Shown: positions 1 through 8,969 of the stretch, piece by piece
Layout of the letters: each line of letters opens with the position of its first letter
Position numbering within the stretch: position 1 is the stretch's first letter
Assembly (NCBI GenBank): GCA_009268125.1
Contig: WBOU01000011.1
Span: 1 to 64,000, forward strand
Reading direction: 5' to 3'
DNA length: 64,000 nucleotides
Origin: Chloroflexia bacterium SDU3-3
Lineage (GTDB): Bacteria > Chloroflexota > Chloroflexia > Chloroflexales > Roseiflexaceae
The notes under the pieces: model-generated
Databases searched by the model: none
Told to the model about the DNA's origin: nothing
The model's input: only the letters and a program-made list of their open reading frames with translations
Program-made: the position numbers and the translations under genes

Positions 1-1323
1 CGCCTCAAGGCCCGCGGCCTGCACATCTCGGCCTGGATCAACCCCTACATCGCCCAGCGCTCCCCGCTCTTCGCCGAGGGCGCGGCCAATGGCTACCTGA
101 TCAAGCGCGCCAACGGCGACGTCTGGCAGTGGGATCTCTGGCAGCCCGGCATGGCGATCGTCGACTTCACCAACCCCGCCGCCTGCGCCTGGTTCGCCGA
201 CAAGCTGCGCGGCCTGATGGCCATGGGCGTCGATACCTTCAAGACCGACTTCGGCGAGCGCATCCCCACCGACGCCGTGTACTTCGACGGCGCCGACCCG
301 CAGAAGATGCACAACTACTACACCCAGCGCTACAACCAGGTGGTGTTTGATGTGCTAGAGGAAGGCCGCGGCAAGGGCGAGGCGGTGGTGTTCGCCCGCT
401 CGGCCACGGCGGGCGGCCAGCAGTACCCCGTGCACTGGGGCGGTGACAACGACTCGACCTTCCCCTCCATGGCCGAGAGCCTGCGCGGCGGCCTCTCGCT
501 GGGCCTCTCGGGCTTCGGCTTCTGGAGCCACGACATCGGCGGGTTCGAGGGCATGCCCAACACCGCGCTCTACAAGCGCTGGATCGCCTTTGGCCTGCTG
601 TCCTCGCACAGCCGCCTGCACGGCTCGTCCTCCTACCGCGTGCCCTGGCTGTTCGACGAGGAGGCGGTCGACGTGCTGCGGCAGTTCACCACGCTGAAGT
701 GCCGCCTGATGCCCTACCTCTACGCCCGCGCGGTGGAGGCCCACACGCAGGGCGTGCCGGTGATGCGCGCGATGCTGCTGGAGTTCCCGGACGACCCGGC
801 CTCGGCCACGCTGGACCGCCAGTACATGCTGGGCGACGCGCTGCTGGTGGCGCCGGTGTTCAGCGCCGAGGGCAAGGTGACGTACTACGTGCCCGCTGGG
901 CGCTGGACCAGCCTGCTGAGCGGCGAGGAGCTGAGTGGCCCAGCGTGGCGCACCGAGACGCACGGCGTGCTGAGCCTGCCGCTGCTGGTGCGGCCCGGCA
1001 CGGTGCTGCCGCTGGGCGCGAACGACCAGCAGCCCGCCTACGCCTACGCCGAGGGCGTGACGCTGGCGGTCTACGCCTTCGCCGACGGCGACGCGCGCAC
1101 GGTGACGATCCCGACCACCACCGGCGAGGTGGCGGCCACTGCGACGGTGCGCCGCACCGGCGACACCCTGACCGTGGCCTGGGATGGCCCGGCGGGCTGG
1201 GCGCTGCGCCTGGTGGGCCAGGCCGCCACGGCGGCCCAGGGCGGCGCGCTGGCCACCGAGGGCAATGATACCCTGCTCACCCCGGCGGCGGGCGTCAGCG
1301 AGGTCGCGATCACGCTGGCCTAG
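1..1323 (+). CDS. yicI: alpha-xylosidase, GH31 (3' part)
   Basis: The reading frame is open from the first base, so the 5' part of the gene lies outside the window; 440 residues are visible. It matches the YicI group of glycoside hydrolase family 31, which removes alpha-1,6-linked xylose from xyloglucan-type oligosaccharides in the cytoplasm. The nucleophile Asp is in KTDFGE (codon at 247) and the acid/base Asp in HWGGDND (codon at 445). These are followed by the conserved GLSGFGFWSHDIGGFE block. The C-terminal beta-sandwich region (WTSLLSGEE, LLVRPGTVLPLG) is complete and ends in TAG. A terminator hairpin follows at once, so this is the last gene of its transcript. Family assignment is firm; substrate is inferred from family. 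Confidence 0.93.
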   Translation, partial: RLKARGLHISAWINPYIAQRSPLFAEGAANGYLIKRANGDVWQWDLWQPGMAIVDFTNPAACAWFADKLRGLMAMGVDTFKTDFGERIPTDAVYFDGADPQKMHNYYTQRYNQVVFDVLEEGRGKGEAVVFARSATAGGQQYPVHWGGDNDSTFPSMAESLRGGLSLGLSGFGFWSHDIGGFEGMPNTALYKRWIAFGLLSSHSRLHGSSSYRVPWLFDEEAVDVLRQFTTLKCRLMPYLYARAVEAHTQGVPVMRAMLLEFPDDPASATLDRQYMLGDALLVAPVFSAEGKVTYYVPAGRWTSLLSGEELSGPAWRTETHGVLSLPLLVRPGTVLPLGANDQQPAYAYAEGVTLAVYAFADGDARTVTIPTTTGEVAATATVRRTGDTLTVAWDGPAGWALRLVGQAATAAQGGALATEGNDTLLTPAAGVSEVAITLA

Positions 1324-1335
1324 CACCCACGAGCA

Positions 1336-1370
1336 ACACGCCTGCTTGGGCCACATCCAAGCAGGCGTGT
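1336..1370 (+). terminator. hairpin terminator after GH31 gene
   Basis: A perfect 14-bp stem, ACACGCCTGCTTGG at 1336-1349 and its complement at 1357-1370, closes a 7-nt loop 12 nt after the stop codon. No T-run follows; instead the 21-bp repeat array starts directly. Confidence 0.75.
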
Positions 1371-1371
1371 G

Positions 1372-1581
1372 TCCACCCCCAGCGATCGTCCATCCACCCC
1401 CAGCGGTCGTCCATCCACCCCCAGCGGTCGTCCATCCACCCCCAGCGGTCGTTCATCCACCCCCAGCGGTCGTTCATCCACCCCCAGCGGTCGTTCATCC
1501 ACCCCCAGCGGTCGTCCATCCACCCCCAGCGGTCGTCCATCCACCCCCAGCGGTCGTCCATCCACCCCCAGCGGTCGTCCA
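1372..1581. repeat. 21-bp minisatellite, 10 tandem copies
   Basis: Ten head-to-tail 21-bp units start at 1372, 1393, 1414 and so on to 1561. The core is TCCACCCCCAGCGGTCGT followed by CCA or TCA. Unit 1 has GATCGT; units 4-6 share the TCA form and units 7-10 the CCA form, as expected from slippage or unequal exchange. Two or three degenerate units follow to about 1630. There are no spacers, so it is not CRISPR. Twenty-one bp is two helical turns and a multiple of three. It lies between the GH31 terminator and the effector promoter. Confidence 0.95.
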
Positions 1582-1660
1582 TCCACCACCACGGCGCATC
1601 GCTCCACCACCACGACAAATCCTTCCACCTCATATTCTGTCTTCGAAAATATCTATGCAA

Positions 1661-1714
1661 AAGACCTTTCTAAGACCGTTGCAAGACACCCCAGAGACGC
1701 CCGCTTGCTAGGAT
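1661..1714 (+). promoter_or_regulatory. SARP-type promoter of the first effector gene
   Basis: Four heptamers sharing a GAC core repeat every 11 bp: AAGACCT (1661), AAGACCG (1672), AAGACAC (1683) and GAGACGC (1694). After the last one come exactly 8 bp (1701-1708) and then the -10-like hexamer TAGGAT (1709-1714). SARP regulators of Streptomyces bind 11-bp-spaced heptamer repeats ending 8 bp before the -10. The gene starts about 100 bp downstream. Binding by the BTAD regulator at 55375-56286 is inferred. Confidence 0.62.
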
Positions 1715-1816
1715 CAGCTGGCAACACAGCCGAGCCAAACAGCATATCGATAAACTCAGCACGCCATAGCGTGTACCGCACATATCCACCGATAACACTG
1801 CCAGCAGAGGGGCGCT

Positions 1817-4800
1817 ATGTCGAAAAGCGCAGCACGTGCAGCCAGCACCTCCCCCAGCCCATCCAAAGCAAACCCGACCGCAAGCGCGCCCAGCCATGAC
1901 ACGGCTCCGGCGCGGGCTGCGCAGCCGCGCATAGCGCAGGCCATACCCGCCATACACCCGTTGTGGACTGCGCCGCTCTTTGGCCTAGCGCAAGGCATCC
2001 AGGCCAAGCTTGCGATCAGCCAGCCGGGCGACGCCGACGAGCGCGAGGCCGATGCCGTGGCCGAGCAGGCCATGCAGCCAGCCCCAGCCCAGCCGCACAT
2101 CCAGCGCTGCGCCTGCGGCGGCCAGATCGGCCCCGATGGCGAGTGCGCCGCCTGCAAAGCCCAGCGCCGCACCGCCACACCCGCCGCCAGCATCCCCAGT
2201 GGCGCGCCGCCCTCGGTCGCGGCGGCGCTGCGCAGCCCGGGCCAGCCGCTCAGCGCCGCCGTCCGCTCGCACCTTGAGCCGCGCATGGGGGCCGACTTCA
2301 GCCAGGTGCGCGTGCACACCGGCACAGAGGCCGCACAGTCCGCCCGCGACCTCGGCGCGCTGGCCTACACTGTCGGCCACCAGATCGTCTTCGCCCCCGG
2401 CCAGTTCCAGCCCGACTCTCACGCGGGCCGCAGGCTGCTCGCCCACGAGCTTGCCCACGTCATCCAGCAGGGCGCGGCCCACAGCAGGCTCGTGGTGCGG
2501 CGGGCCACGCCGCGCATCCAGCGCGCGATGGGCACGCTCTGCTACAATCCTGGCCATGCATTTGCGCCCAACCCCCTCCTCGCCTCGGCATTCGGGATCA
2601 TTGCGCACAAACTCATAGCCGCCGACTACCTCGCTCGCATGGGTGCTGGAGCATCCGATGTGTACTTCGATGATTCGTTTGCTGGGCCGATCGATCCGAA
2701 ATTCAGCCGCTTCATCAAACGCAAGAATCCGGGCATGGGGCGATTCGCGCGCGCCTTCATCGCCACCACACTCAAGCGGCCAGACATGCTCATCCACGAT
2801 GCTACCCGGCAGGAGTACGAGGAGGTTAAACCCGCATCACTCTCGGGAGTAACCTCGGGCATTAGGGATCTCACCATCATCGACTTCTACATGAATCTGA
2901 TCGCCCTACCCTATGTCTATGGCACATCGTATACGCCTTCATCGCACATACCTATCGGCTCTACAAGCGTTGGGGGGGTGCCGGTCGAGTTCTCGCTGGG
3001 CGTGTGGCGATACCGATCGGGCCTGATCGTGTACCAGCTGTGCATCCGCACCGACTGGCTAAAAGTCACCCTCTTCGCCGCCGTCGCCGCGCTGATCGCG
3101 CTGATCATCGCGTTCTTCCCCGAGCTATCGCCCATACTGGTGCCTGCACTGGCCGCAAACGATCCGGAGGCCAGCCCCGCGCAAGAAAGATCTGCCATAG
3201 CGCAGGGGGACGCCGCGGCAAGCCCGGTCGCCCAGGCCAAGCTCGAAGTCAGCCAGCCAGGCGACCCCGACGAGCGCGAGGCCGACGCCGTGGCCGAGCG
3301 GGTGATGCGATCCCCCGACCCGCAGGTCGAGAGCGGCGCTGCGCGAGACGACGCAGGCGAGCAAGCTGCCTCACCCGGCAGCGCCGATGATAGCGAGACA
3401 CCGATCGCAGATATTTCGCCTGATGGCGCGGCGGAAGATGGCGGTGGCGCGCAGACGCGGCTGCCCTCGGCTGCGGCAGGGCCAGCCAACGAGAGCCGCC
3501 CCGGGGGAATTACGCTGGCCACCGACATGGCAACTGCGCCCATCCAGGCCAAGCTTGCGATCAGCCAGCCCGGCGACGCCGACGAGCGCGAGGCCGAGGC
3601 CGTGGCCGAGCAGGCCACGCAGGCCGCCCCAGCCCAGCCGCACATCCAGCGCTGCGCCTGCGGCGGCCAGATCGGCCCCGACGGCGAGTGCGCCACCTGC
3701 AAGGCCCGCCGCGCCGCAAGGGCCACTGCCAGCGCCGCCGCAGCGCAGGCCACAGTCGCCGCCGCGCTGCGCAGCCCGGGCCAGCCGCTCAGCGCCGCCG
3801 TCCGCTCGCACCTCGAACCGCGCATGGGGGCCGACTTCAGCCAGGTGCGCGTGCACACCGGCACAGAGGCCGCACAGTCCGCCCGCGACCTCGGCGCGCT
3901 GGCCTACACCGTCGGCCACCAGATCATCTTCGCCCCCGGCCAGTTCCAGCCCGGCTCGCCCACGGGCCGCAGGCTGCTCGCCCACGAGCTTGCCCACGTC
4001 ATCCAGCAGGGCCGCGCGGGCGTGCCGCGCCCGCCGATCCAGCGGCAGAGCGTCGGCGGCGCGGCCCCAGCCACCGCCGACGAAGCCACGCCCAACCGCG
4101 CGATCCGGATGCAGGTGGCGCGCGAGCGCAATGTCTTCTGGTGGAATCGGCTTGAGCTAGCAAGCCTTCAGATCATCCGAACCTACAACCCGACCGAACA
4201 GCCGATCGCCTACGCCAACCGCACCCTTGAGCTGCAGCGCCTGCTGCGCTCGCGCAGGCTTGACCAGCGCACCATCCATAGCCGCCTCGACCCCGATGGA
4301 ATCTTTGGACCACGGACCTTCCTGGTGCTGCGACAGATCGCCCAGCACCAGGATGAGTACGCCGCCGACATACCTGCCATCCAGGGGGCGGGGTTCGACA
4401 TCGCGTGGGCAACCAGCAACCCACGGGGCACCGCGCTCGCAACGGTAAACGCGCTGGCCGATGTGCTGCGCCCGCGCATCATCGCCCAGTGGCCGACCAG
4501 GGCAAGCAGCGAGGCCGTGCTGCGATTCTACCGGTCGAACTTCTACATGATCCAGCGCGACCGCGAGACCATTGATCGCCTGCTCTTCCCCACCGGCACG
4601 CCCGAGGGTATAACGCGCGAGGATCGGCTCGAGATCCTCTCCCGCGTGTATGGCGGCACCAGCCTCAGCGGCACCGCCGCCATCCTGCGCGTCGAGCGAG
4701 CCTTCCTCCACCCCTTCGACGAGCAGCGCACCTACGAGAGCGCCCAGCGGAAGCCCGCCCACGCGGCGTACTTTCGGTTTCGCGCCATCCTGTCCGAGGC

Positions 4801-7800
4801 GGTCGATGACATGACCAGCACGCTGGGCATCCAGCTGCCGCAGAATCAGACCGGGCGCGAGGTGCAGGCCCAGCTCGCCACCCAGCAGGTGCTCACGCCA
4901 GGGCATGTCTACGCTGGGCTGGTGGCGCTGTACTACCTGCCCGCCCTTGACGAGACGCGGCGCGCCGAGGCCGTGGCCGCAGTGCTGGCGGCCCGCGCGG
5001 CACGTGAGCAGGCCATCCAAGAGAACAACCAGACCGCCGCACGGCAGCGCGCCGACCGCCTGGTGGCGCTGATGGATGGGCCGCACGACCGGCTGACCTG
5101 GGCCTTCTCGGTGGAAAGCGTGCTGCGCGAGTTCCTCGGCCAGGCCCATTTCTTCGAGCTTGTGCTCGACGACCTGGCCACCCGCACCGGCGATGATGTC
5201 TCGCGGCTCTTCACCCAGGTGGGGGAGAGCAACCATTTCACCACGATCGCGCTGCTCGTGCGGCTCGCGCTCGACACGCGCTACCGCAGCGATGCGCGGG
5301 TGCAGGCCGCCATCCGCCAGCTCAACACCATGCGCCAGAGCCACCAGGAGCATCGCTACGTCATCGGCCAGACCCCTGCGGTGCTGCTTGATGGCACCGA
5401 CCAGCTGGCCGTGGGGCAGGTCGCAGGCGACGTGCGCGGTGCCTACCTGCGCGACGAAAGCGTCGAGCGGCTCAAGGCCGCCCGCCAGGCCGAGCTATCG
5501 CAGGAGATGAGCCGCCAGTCGATCTTGCAGGCTGGCCGCATCGCATCCGGCGAGGACACCGCCACCTACACCCAGGAGGAGCTGGCCCGCAAGATCACCG
5601 GCGACGCCGTGCGGGCCATCGGCGGCATCCGCGAGGAAGACCGTGAGACAATCGATTATGAAGAGAGCGTGCGGCTGCTCGGCGTGCGCCAGATCACAGT
5701 AGATGGCGTCGAGAAATACGAGGTCGAGTATGTGACTGTGTACCGCGAAAATGGCGGCCAGTGGAATGAGATCGCCGACTCGCGCGGCTGGCATAGCGAC
5801 TCCGACTTCGAGTATCGGCTGTTCATGTATCGCTTCTCGCAGAACGCCGATGTGATCCAGACAACCGCGCTGATCGTCTCGTTTGGGGCGGTGGCGCTGC
5901 TGGCCTGGGAGCTAGGGGCGCTGGCGTTTCTGATCGAGCTTGGCGGCGGCCCGATCGCGGTGGGGGCCTCGATCTCGATCTCGGCGCTGATCTACATGGT
6001 CACCCACGACCACTGGACGGTTGAGGGCTTTATTGTAGCGGGAATCCAGGGCTACCTGGCCGCCGTCGGGTTCCGCCTGATTGCGCCAGTGGGCGGCGCG
6101 GTGGGCCGCTGGATCTTGCCCGCAACCCTCGCCGAGGCCTCGTTCCTGCGGCTGGCGAGCGCGTGGCTGCTCTCGCGGGCGGCGGTGGGCGGGCTCACCG
6201 GGCTGGTGGGTGGACCAGCGGCTCTGTTCGTCGAGGATCTGGCGCGCATTCTTATGCACGGCGGCGGGCTTTCCTCGCTCCGCGCCTACCTGGGCAGCGC
6301 CGCGCTAGGCTTCGTGCTCGGCATCGGCTTCGAGCTGGCAGGCAGCCTGCTGCTCGCGCCGATCTTCCGCGCCGGTGGCCGAACGTCGCTGCAGACGATC
6401 GAGGCTGTTGTGCTGCAGCTGCGCGAACACCGCATCACGCCAACCCAGTGGCTGGCCGAATCAACCGGCGCGCTCTCGCGGCTGCGGGGGTTCCTCTTTG
6501 CCAACCTGGATGCCGACATCGCTCAGCAGATCCAGCGCGTGATCGCCGAGAAGATCCTGCAGGTATCCAACAACTATGTGACTGGGGTGCGCGTCACCAT
6601 CTTCCGCCAGATCTTCGAGCTGGCCGAGATCGAGCTTTCGCGCGGCGCGGTGGCTGGCCTGGAGCGGATGCTGGCCGCCAACGCCGGGCGGCTGACCAAC
6701 GACGCGCTGGTGAACCTGCTGCGGGCGGCCGCCCGCAGCCCTGGGCGAGCCAACGCGTTTCTGAGCGTGCTGGGCGCCTCGGACAACGCCCTGATCGAGC
6801 AGATCATTACCAACAACCAGCTGCGCATCCTTTCCGAGGCCGAGACGCTGCTGGGCCTGGGCAGCACGCGCCCCCCTGCCGAGATCAGCGCGCTGCTGCG
6901 GCGGTTCAGCGCCAGCGCCGAGCAAGCCGAGCTGTTTGCGCAGCGGCTGGGGCGGCTGCGCGAGGAGCTGCGCGGGCCGCTGCTGGATGCGCTGCGCGAC
7001 CGCGGCACCGCTGTCTCGCCAGCCACCCTGCTGCGCATGGCCGAATCGGGCACCCCGCTCTCCAGCGAAATGCTCAACACGCTTGAGCGGCTGGTGCGCG
7101 GCACCCGCAGCCTGCCCGAGCTTGAGGCCGCCCTGGGCGCAATGAGCGACCCCCAGGTCGCCGCATTTCTCGCCATGGCCCGCACCATGGGCGACGCCGA
7201 GCTGGCAGCCTTCCTTGAGTTCAACGCGATGCTGGGAGGGCGAGGCTTCGCCCAGTTTGTCGATGAGCTTGGGCTGCCGATCATGCGGCGGCTGCTGAGC
7301 GAGATCCCCGATGTGGGCATGCTGGTCACGGCCTTCGGCGGCGACGATCTGCGCGCGCTGATCGCCGCCATCGAGATCGATCGGCTCAAGCGCCTGCTCA
7401 CCAATAGCAGCGCAGCCGAGCTGCAGATCTTTGCCCAGCCACAATTCCTGGGGCTGGCAGCGCTGCGCAGCCTCGGCACCGATCTGAATGGGGCAGAGGT
7501 GCGCGCGCTGGTGGGCACCTATGGGCCAGACACCGTCCGCTGGGCAGCCGAGGGCCTCGTAGGCAGGCAGGCTTCGCTGCTGCTGGCACAGCTCAGCACA
7601 CCCGTCCCCGCTGGGCTACGCACGATCACCAGCAGCCAGGCAAGGCTTCTGCTGAGCGACTACCGGCCAGCGCTGCTGAACCAGCTCGCGCCAAGCGTGT
7701 CGGGCCAGCACCTGTGGGAGTTCCGCATGGCCGTGGGGGCCGAGTCGGCGCGGCGGCAGGCGCTCTTCCGCCAGGGGCGAGGCGAGCTTGACTACCTGAC

Positions 7801-8401
7801 CCGCTACGGGCAGGCGCTGCAGGCGGCGGGCGGCCCGCCGAGGGCGCTCACGGCGACTAGCGTCACCGTCGACACTCAGTTTATCGAGTATGTGCACTAT
7901 GCGCGCGACAAGATCGCGCGTGGGCAGATCCCAACGCAGCCCGAGCAGACCGCGCTCAACTACTATAATCAGCTGGTGGCAACCCATGGCCCCAACCTTG
8001 ATCTGCGGGTGGCCAACCAGACCATCGCCGAGGTTGGCGAGCACTCGGTGCGGCGTGGGGTATCCTTTAACCAAGCGCCAGGCCGCAGCGCGCTCGCCAT
8101 CCCGCCGGGAGCGCGCGAGACACAGGCCTATGCCGACCTTGTCGCCATCCTTGAGCGAAACGCCGTGGGGGGTGGCGATGCCGCCGCCGCAGCGGGCGAC
8201 CGCAGCGCGGTGGCCGATGCCTTCTTTGCGGTATCGCAGCGCGGCACGCCCAACGACTTTGTGACCTTCGACCGAGGGATTGTCAATGGGCTGGCCCGGA
8301 TTGCCAACATCAACCCGCAGGTTGCGCAGGCCAATCCCTTCACCGTCGCCATCACCGTGCAGGGCCGATCCTTCAGCCTACGGGTCAGCTTCTTACGTTA
8401 G
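1817..8401 (+). CDS. giant two-headed DUF4157 (eCIS_core) effector
   Basis: This 2194-aa protein is probably cargo of the eCIS encoded from 19004. AGAGGGG lies 7 nt before ATG. It carries two complete copies of a leader: a QPGDADEREA segment, a CxC...CxxC knuckle (Cys98, 100, 110, 113 in copy 1) and a DUF4157 domain with HELAH (210-214 and 723-727). A third partial QPGD segment lies near residue 478. Between the leaders, residues 235-430 hold RPDMLIH...EEVK, resembling a PD-(D/E)XK nuclease, then a hydrophobic stretch. After copy 2, LDPDGIFGPRT (about residue 830) resembles a PG_binding_1 motif. Hydrophobic segments lie near 1350-1530. The last 170 residues (VTVDTQFIEY ... FVTFDRGI) resemble a PIN-like domain. 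Toxin assignments are motif-level guesses; DUF4157 is firm. Confidence 0.85.
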   Translation: MSKSAARAASTSPSPSKANPTASAPSHDTAPARAAQPRIAQAIPAIHPLWTAPLFGLAQGIQAKLAISQPGDADEREADAVAEQAMQPAPAQPHIQRCACGGQIGPDGECAACKAQRRTATPAASIPSGAPPSVAAALRSPGQPLSAAVRSHLEPRMGADFSQVRVHTGTEAAQSARDLGALAYTVGHQIVFAPGQFQPDSHAGRRLLAHELAHVIQQGAAHSRLVVRRATPRIQRAMGTLCYNPGHAFAPNPLLASAFGIIAHKLIAADYLARMGAGASDVYFDDSFAGPIDPKFSRFIKRKNPGMGRFARAFIATTLKRPDMLIHDATRQEYEEVKPASLSGVTSGIRDLTIIDFYMNLIALPYVYGTSYTPSSHIPIGSTSVGGVPVEFSLGVWRYRSGLIVYQLCIRTDWLKVTLFAAVAALIALIIAFFPELSPILVPALAANDPEASPAQERSAIAQGDAAASPVAQAKLEVSQPGDPDEREADAVAERVMRSPDPQVESGAARDDAGEQAASPGSADDSETPIADISPDGAAEDGGGAQTRLPSAAAGPANESRPGGITLATDMATAPIQAKLAISQPGDADEREAEAVAEQATQAAPAQPHIQRCACGGQIGPDGECATCKARRAARATASAAAAQATVAAALRSPGQPLSAAVRSHLEPRMGADFSQVRVHTGTEAAQSARDLGALAYTVGHQIIFAPGQFQPGSPTGRRLLAHELAHVIQQGRAGVPRPPIQRQSVGGAAPATADEATPNRAIRMQVARERNVFWWNRLELASLQIIRTYNPTEQPIAYANRTLELQRLLRSRRLDQRTIHSRLDPDGIFGPRTFLVLRQIAQHQDEYAADIPAIQGAGFDIAWATSNPRGTALATVNALADVLRPRIIAQWPTRASSEAVLRFYRSNFYMIQRDRETIDRLLFPTGTPEGITREDRLEILSRVYGGTSLSGTAAILRVERAFLHPFDEQRTYESAQRKPAHAAYFRFRAILSEAVDDMTSTLGIQLPQNQTGREVQAQLATQQVLTPGHVYAGLVALYYLPALDETRRAEAVAAVLAARAAREQAIQENNQTAARQRADRLVALMDGPHDRLTWAFSVESVLREFLGQAHFFELVLDDLATRTGDDVSRLFTQVGESNHFTTIALLVRLALDTRYRSDARVQAAIRQLNTMRQSHQEHRYVIGQTPAVLLDGTDQLAVGQVAGDVRGAYLRDESVERLKAARQAELSQEMSRQSILQAGRIASGEDTATYTQEELARKITGDAVRAIGGIREEDRETIDYEESVRLLGVRQITVDGVEKYEVEYVTVYRENGGQWNEIADSRGWHSDSDFEYRLFMYRFSQNADVIQTTALIVSFGAVALLAWELGALAFLIELGGGPIAVGASISISALIYMVTHDHWTVEGFIVAGIQGYLAAVGFRLIAPVGGAVGRWILPATLAEASFLRLASAWLLSRAAVGGLTGLVGGPAALFVEDLARILMHGGGLSSLRAYLGSAALGFVLGIGFELAGSLLLAPIFRAGGRTSLQTIEAVVLQLREHRITPTQWLAESTGALSRLRGFLFANLDADIAQQIQRVIAEKILQVSNNYVTGVRVTIFRQIFELAEIELSRGAVAGLERMLAANAGRLTNDALVNLLRAAARSPGRANAFLSVLGASDNALIEQIITNNQLRILSEAETLLGLGSTRPPAEISALLRRFSASAEQAELFAQRLGRLREELRGPLLDALRDRGTAVSPATLLRMAESGTPLSSEMLNTLERLVRGTRSLPELEAALGAMSDPQVAAFLAMARTMGDAELAAFLEFNAMLGGRGFAQFVDELGLPIMRRLLSEIPDVGMLVTAFGGDDLRALIAAIEIDRLKRLLTNSSAAELQIFAQPQFLGLAALRSLGTDLNGAEVRALVGTYGPDTVRWAAEGLVGRQASLLLAQLSTPVPAGLRTITSSQARLLLSDYRPALLNQLAPSVSGQHLWEFRMAVGAESARRQALFRQGRGELDYLTRYGQALQAAGGPPRALTATSVTVDTQFIEYVHYARDKIARGQIPTQPEQTALNYYNQLVATHGPNLDLRVANQTIAEVGEHSVRRGVSFNQAPGRSALAIPPGARETQAYADLVAILERNAVGGGDAAAAAGDRSAVADAFFAVSQRGTPNDFVTFDRGIVNGLARIANINPQVAQANPFTVAITVQGRSFSLRVSFLR
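1996..2472 (+). repeat. DUF4157 leader repeat, copy 1
   Basis: Direct repeat of about 475 bp inside one gene; copy 2 is 3541-4012. The copies are almost identical over the QPGD/zinc-knuckle part and over the DUF4157 part. They differ mainly in a linker of about 60 bp between the two. Confidence 0.95.
3541..4012 (+). repeat. DUF4157 leader repeat, copy 2
   Basis: Second copy of the leader at 1996-2472, in the same frame. A shorter, more diverged copy of only the QPGD/EREA segment lies at about 3230-3310. Confidence 0.95.
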
Positions 8402-8431
8402 CCGAACCGCATGATAGCGCGAGAGTAGCAC

Positions 8432-8911
8432 ATGGAATTCGACTCCTTTGCAGCCGAGCTGCGCTGCCCCACCTGCCAGACCATCGCATCGGGAGACATG
8501 CTTGCCCTGATGCAGACGCGCATTCAGGCCGACCCAAGCGGCAGGCTTCTCTATGTCGGAGATCGCGTAGATGTTGCCCCTGGCGGGCCAGCCAACAATG
8601 GCTACCTTGCGGTGCGCCCAGCCCAGGCGCACACCGCAATGCATCTGCTGGAGGTATGGACCTGCGGGCGCTGCGCCAGCGGGCCAAATTGGGCCGAGGT
8701 TGTGATCGAGCGCGGGCTTATTCAGTCCATCACGGCGGTGCCGCTCAGCCGCGCTACGCTCGATCAGATCAACTATATCACCGATGAGCTGGTGTTCTAC
8801 TTTGATGAGATCACCGGCGTGCCACTCTACCAATTCAATCAACAAGCCCCCCCCGAGCGGCGCAGCACCTTGCAGCCTAACTGGCTCGATCTGCTCTACA
8901 ACAGCCTATAG
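8432..8911 (+). CDS. small cysteine-pair protein downstream of effector
   Basis: 159 aa, not assigned to a known family. It starts 30 nt after the effector stop, so it is probably co-transcribed. Two cysteine pairs, RCPTCQT near the N terminus and TCGRC near residue 76, could bind one zinc ion. The rest is mixed alpha/beta with no signal peptide or membrane segment. A small gene directly after a polymorphic-toxin-like gene is the usual place of an immunity protein, and that is the best contextual guess. A chaperone or loading factor for the effector is equally possible. Only the reading frame and the cysteine pairs are seen; the function is inference. Confidence 0.6.
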   Translation: MEFDSFAAELRCPTCQTIASGDMLALMQTRIQADPSGRLLYVGDRVDVAPGGPANNGYLAVRPAQAHTAMHLLEVWTCGRCASGPNWAEVVIERGLIQSITAVPLSRATLDQINYITDELVFYFDEITGVPLYQFNQQAPPERRSTLQPNWLDLLYNSL

Positions 8912-8969
8912 ATCTGCATGCGCCATGGCTCGATCTGCTATTTCAGCACAAAAAGGGCAGCCAATCCGC

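Noticed and set aside
1372-1581. Possible CRISPR array
   Set aside because: The 21-bp units are directly adjacent without spacers and no cas gene is present.
1369-1899. GTG-started frame encoding STPSGRP repeats through the minisatellite
   Set aside because: It begins inside the terminator hairpin, has no ribosome site, runs into the effector start in another frame, and is open only because the unit length is a multiple of three.
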